DNA of 64,000 nucleotides, taken from the NCBI RefSeq assembly GCF_000014945.1, contig NC_008553.1, forward strand, positions 248,001-312,000, read 5' to 3'. The stretch comes from Methanothrix thermoacetophila PT (GTDB lineage: Archaea > Halobacteriota > Methanosarcinia > Methanotrichales > Methanotrichaceae). The translations under genes and the position numbers were made by a program. Below are positions 62,681 through 64,000 of the stretch, piece by piece; position 1 is the first letter of the stretch; each line of letters begins with the position of its first letter. The notes below the pieces were generated by a model. It saw only the letters and a program-made list of their open reading frames with translations. It had not been told where the DNA came from and ran no database searches.

Positions 62681-63295
62681 TTATCTCCCAAGTCTCGTCC
62701 AGATGTATACGAAGCGCTGTACTGCTGTGATGTGGCTGAGTATCATAGTGATGAGCACCATCCAGCCGAGTATCTGGAGACCTTCTATCCTGTGGGGGTA
62801 CAGGGCATTTGCAAGCGTTGCGATGATCAGGAAAACAAGCCTGTCAGCCCTGCCGAGCATACCCCCGTAGCATCTCCTGAGATTCACAGCCTGCGCCTGT
62901 GTACCGATGTAGCTGGTCACGAGAACACCTACGACCGCTAGATAGCCTATCTCCCACCCGATATAGCCTGCGAAGATTATTCCTGATAGCAGCAGCACAT
63001 CAGAGTACCTGTCGATCACATGGTCGAGAAAATCCCCTCTCTGATCCGCGTGCCCCATCCTGCGGGCCAGAGCGCCATCCACGGCGTCCGCGAGCCCGTT
63101 GAGCATGACCATGATCGCTGCTCCAAGAAGCATTCTCTGATCTGAGGCGGAGATGTAGTAAAAGACGAACGCGAGAAATGAGAAGCAGAGGGAGAGGACT
63201 GAGAGCATATTGGGGGTGAGGCCCAGCCTCTCGACGATCTCAGCCATAGGCTCTGTGACCGATCTCGATACCCCTCTGAGATCATCCAAGGTCAA
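62681..63295 (-). CDS. CDP-alcohol phosphatidyltransferase, probable archaetidylinositol-phosphate synthase
   Basis: The 204-residue membrane enzyme has the CDP-alcohol transferase motif DAVDGALARRMGHADQRGDFLDHVIDRYSD (given by key residues D-x2-D-G-x2-A-R-x8-G-x3-D-x3-D) near residue 75 and about six membrane segments. With CDP-archaeol and inositol phosphate from Ino1 (26058) it would make archaetidylinositol phosphate. Its start overlaps the adenylate kinase 6 gene's end by 14 bases. Confidence 0.83.
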   Translation of the reverse strand: MTLDDLRGVSRSVTEPMAEIVERLGLTPNMLSVLSLCFSFLAFVFYYISASDQRMLLGAAIMVMLNGLADAVDGALARRMGHADQRGDFLDHVIDRYSDVLLLSGIIFAGYIGWEIGYLAVVGVLVTSYIGTQAQAVNLRRCYGGMLGRADRLVFLIIATLANALYPHRIEGLQILGWMVLITMILSHITAVQRFVYIWTRLGR

Positions 63296-63803
63296 TCTCC
63301 GGATCCCCCAGCCAGTCGATGCCTCCAGGGGGCATCTCGATCTCTCTTTTTAGTATAGCGGTTATGATCGATGCAACCTCCTCCGGGCTCAGATCGGTGG
63401 TGTCGATCTCATGTACCCTGGAGCAGAGCTCAAGCGCCTCAACCAGTATGAGATCGATCGCCTCTGCCTCGACGTTCTCCCTGATCTTGCTCGCACTGTA
63501 TCCACGGGCCTCCAGGCGCCTGCGAAGAACGTTCGGATGTAGCCTCAAGACTATCGCCTCATCTGCAAAATGATGCGCGAAATGCCCCTCGATGATCAGC
63601 ACATCATCCCCACATGATCTCTCGATCTCTTCGATCTTTTCTTCGAGAGCATCCATGTCGGCTTCCAGGCATTCCCTCTCAGGGTCGAAGCCTGCGCTCA
63701 TCCCATCCCTTATCAAATCATTGAGATTCACGACCCTGAACGGAAGGAGACCCGAGACCGTTGTCTTTCCCGTCCCCGGGGTGCCGGTCAGTGCTATCCG
63801 CAT
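63282..63803 (-). CDS. adenylate kinase 6 (Fap7/hCINAP-like)
   Basis: The 173-residue P-loop kinase begins MRIALTGTPGTGKTTVSGLL. VVNLNDLIRDG and the NMP-binding helix follow; VLIIEGHFAHHF is Walker B, and RGYSASKIRENVEAE is the lid. Members are adenylate kinases that also help process the small ribosomal subunit. It overlaps both neighbours, so the three genes form one operon. Confidence 0.88.
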   Translation of the reverse strand: MRIALTGTPGTGKTTVSGLLPFRVVNLNDLIRDGMSAGFDPERECLEADMDALEEKIEEIERSCGDDVLIIEGHFAHHFADEAIVLRLHPNVLRRRLEARGYSASKIRENVEAEAIDLILVEALELCSRVHEIDTTDLSPEEVASIITAILKREIEMPPGGIDWLGDPEIDLG

Positions 63804-64000
63804 ATCTCCCTGTAGGCCTCCAGAAACCGCGCGTTCTGCTCAGGAGTTCCAACGGTGACTCTAATGTGATGATCTCCAGCATCTCTGAAGGATCTGCAGT
63901 CCCTGACTATGATCCCCTTCCGCAGCATTCTCTCAGTGATGACATCAGACCTCTCCGAGGTCTCTATGTATAGAAAGTTCCCCCACGATGGGCTCGCCTC
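63794..64000 (-). CDS. hisC: histidinol-phosphate aminotransferase, C-terminal end (runs off the right edge)
   Basis: The visible 68 residues are the C-terminal part of a class II PLP aminotransferase: NFLYIETSERSD, ERMLRKGIIVRDCRSF and HHIRVTVGTPEQNARFL. They match the HisC pattern (R-D-C-R-S-F then R-V-T-V-G-T). The gene's stop overlaps the adenylate kinase start by ten bases. HisC turns imidazole acetol phosphate into histidinol phosphate. CobD at 45995 is a relative of different role. Confidence 0.85.
   Translation of the reverse strand, partial: EASPSWGNFLYIETSERSDVITERMLRKGIIVRDCRSFRDAGDHHIRVTVGTPEQNARFLEAYREICG

Overview
The window is chromosomal DNA from an acetate-using methanogenic archaeon. 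The evidence is a complete CODH/acetyl-CoA decarbonylase-synthase operon (cdhA-B-C, cooC, cdhD-E), methenyl-tetrahydromethanopterin cyclohydrolase, the F420 enzyme CofH, corrinoid synthesis genes and two candidate acetate-family transporters. Archaeal informational genes (MCM, RFC small subunit, TFB, Gar1, SRP19) and archaeal TATA boxes agree. Gene content and protein sequences look most like Methanothrix (Methanosaeta), probably a thermophilic species; this naming is an inference from the sequence.

Layout. 0-6 kb: start of a radical SAM gene, mch, an AIM24 protein, and a glycogen debranching enzyme plus GH57 amylase pair. 6-20 kb: UbiA prenyltransferase, dCMP deaminase, NDP-sugar pyrophosphorylase, MCM, an acyl-CoA ligase/ACT pair, RFC small subunit, an acetate-uptake family transporter, gar1-tfb and a NOG1-type GTPase. 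20-31 kb: pentapeptide-repeat membrane protein, polyprenol-kinase-like protein, glyS, SRP19, inositol-phosphate synthase, HemK-like methyltransferase and a sugar epimerase. 31-37 kb: NSUN-type RNA methylase and partner, cofH, aconitase. 37-45.6 kb: cdh operon, transcribed leftwards from one strong TATA box. 46-48 kb: cobD, a separate Cys-rich protein and cbiB. 48-64 kb: a secreted beta-helix protein, AlkD-like protein, LOR/SDH protein, RNA ligase, five consecutive CBS genes, moaB, tRNA-Val, a sodium:solute symporter with a tiny partner ORF, archaetidylinositol-phosphate synthase-like protein, adenylate kinase 6 and the end of hisC.

How genes work together. Acetate entry (15.1 kb and possibly 60.5 kb), acetyl-CoA cleavage (cdh), corrinoid cofactor supply (cobD-cbiB) and C1 metabolism (mch) are all represented. 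Aconitase supplies biosynthetic carbon, and the GH57/debranching pair points to glycogen turnover. Ino1 at 26 kb and the CDP-alcohol transferase at 62.7 kb would together make archaetidylinositol lipids.

Main unusual observations. (1) Two paralogous proteins of about 62 residues with Ala/Pro hinges lie inside the cdh operon between cdhC and cooC. (2) A family of about 88-bp MITE-like elements has terminal inverted repeats; two copies have perfect 8-bp target duplications. (3) Several repeat-spacer-repeat loci occur outside any CRISPR array; two have 38-bp repeats and 36-37-bp spacers, the layout expected of off-target spacer integration. (4) The RFC small subunit gene has no ATG/GTG/TTG before its conserved N-terminus and appears to start at ATC. 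(5) There are two very small membrane-protein ORFs, at 62.1 kb and 33.9 kb. (6) Several structured intergenic dyads have no assigned role.
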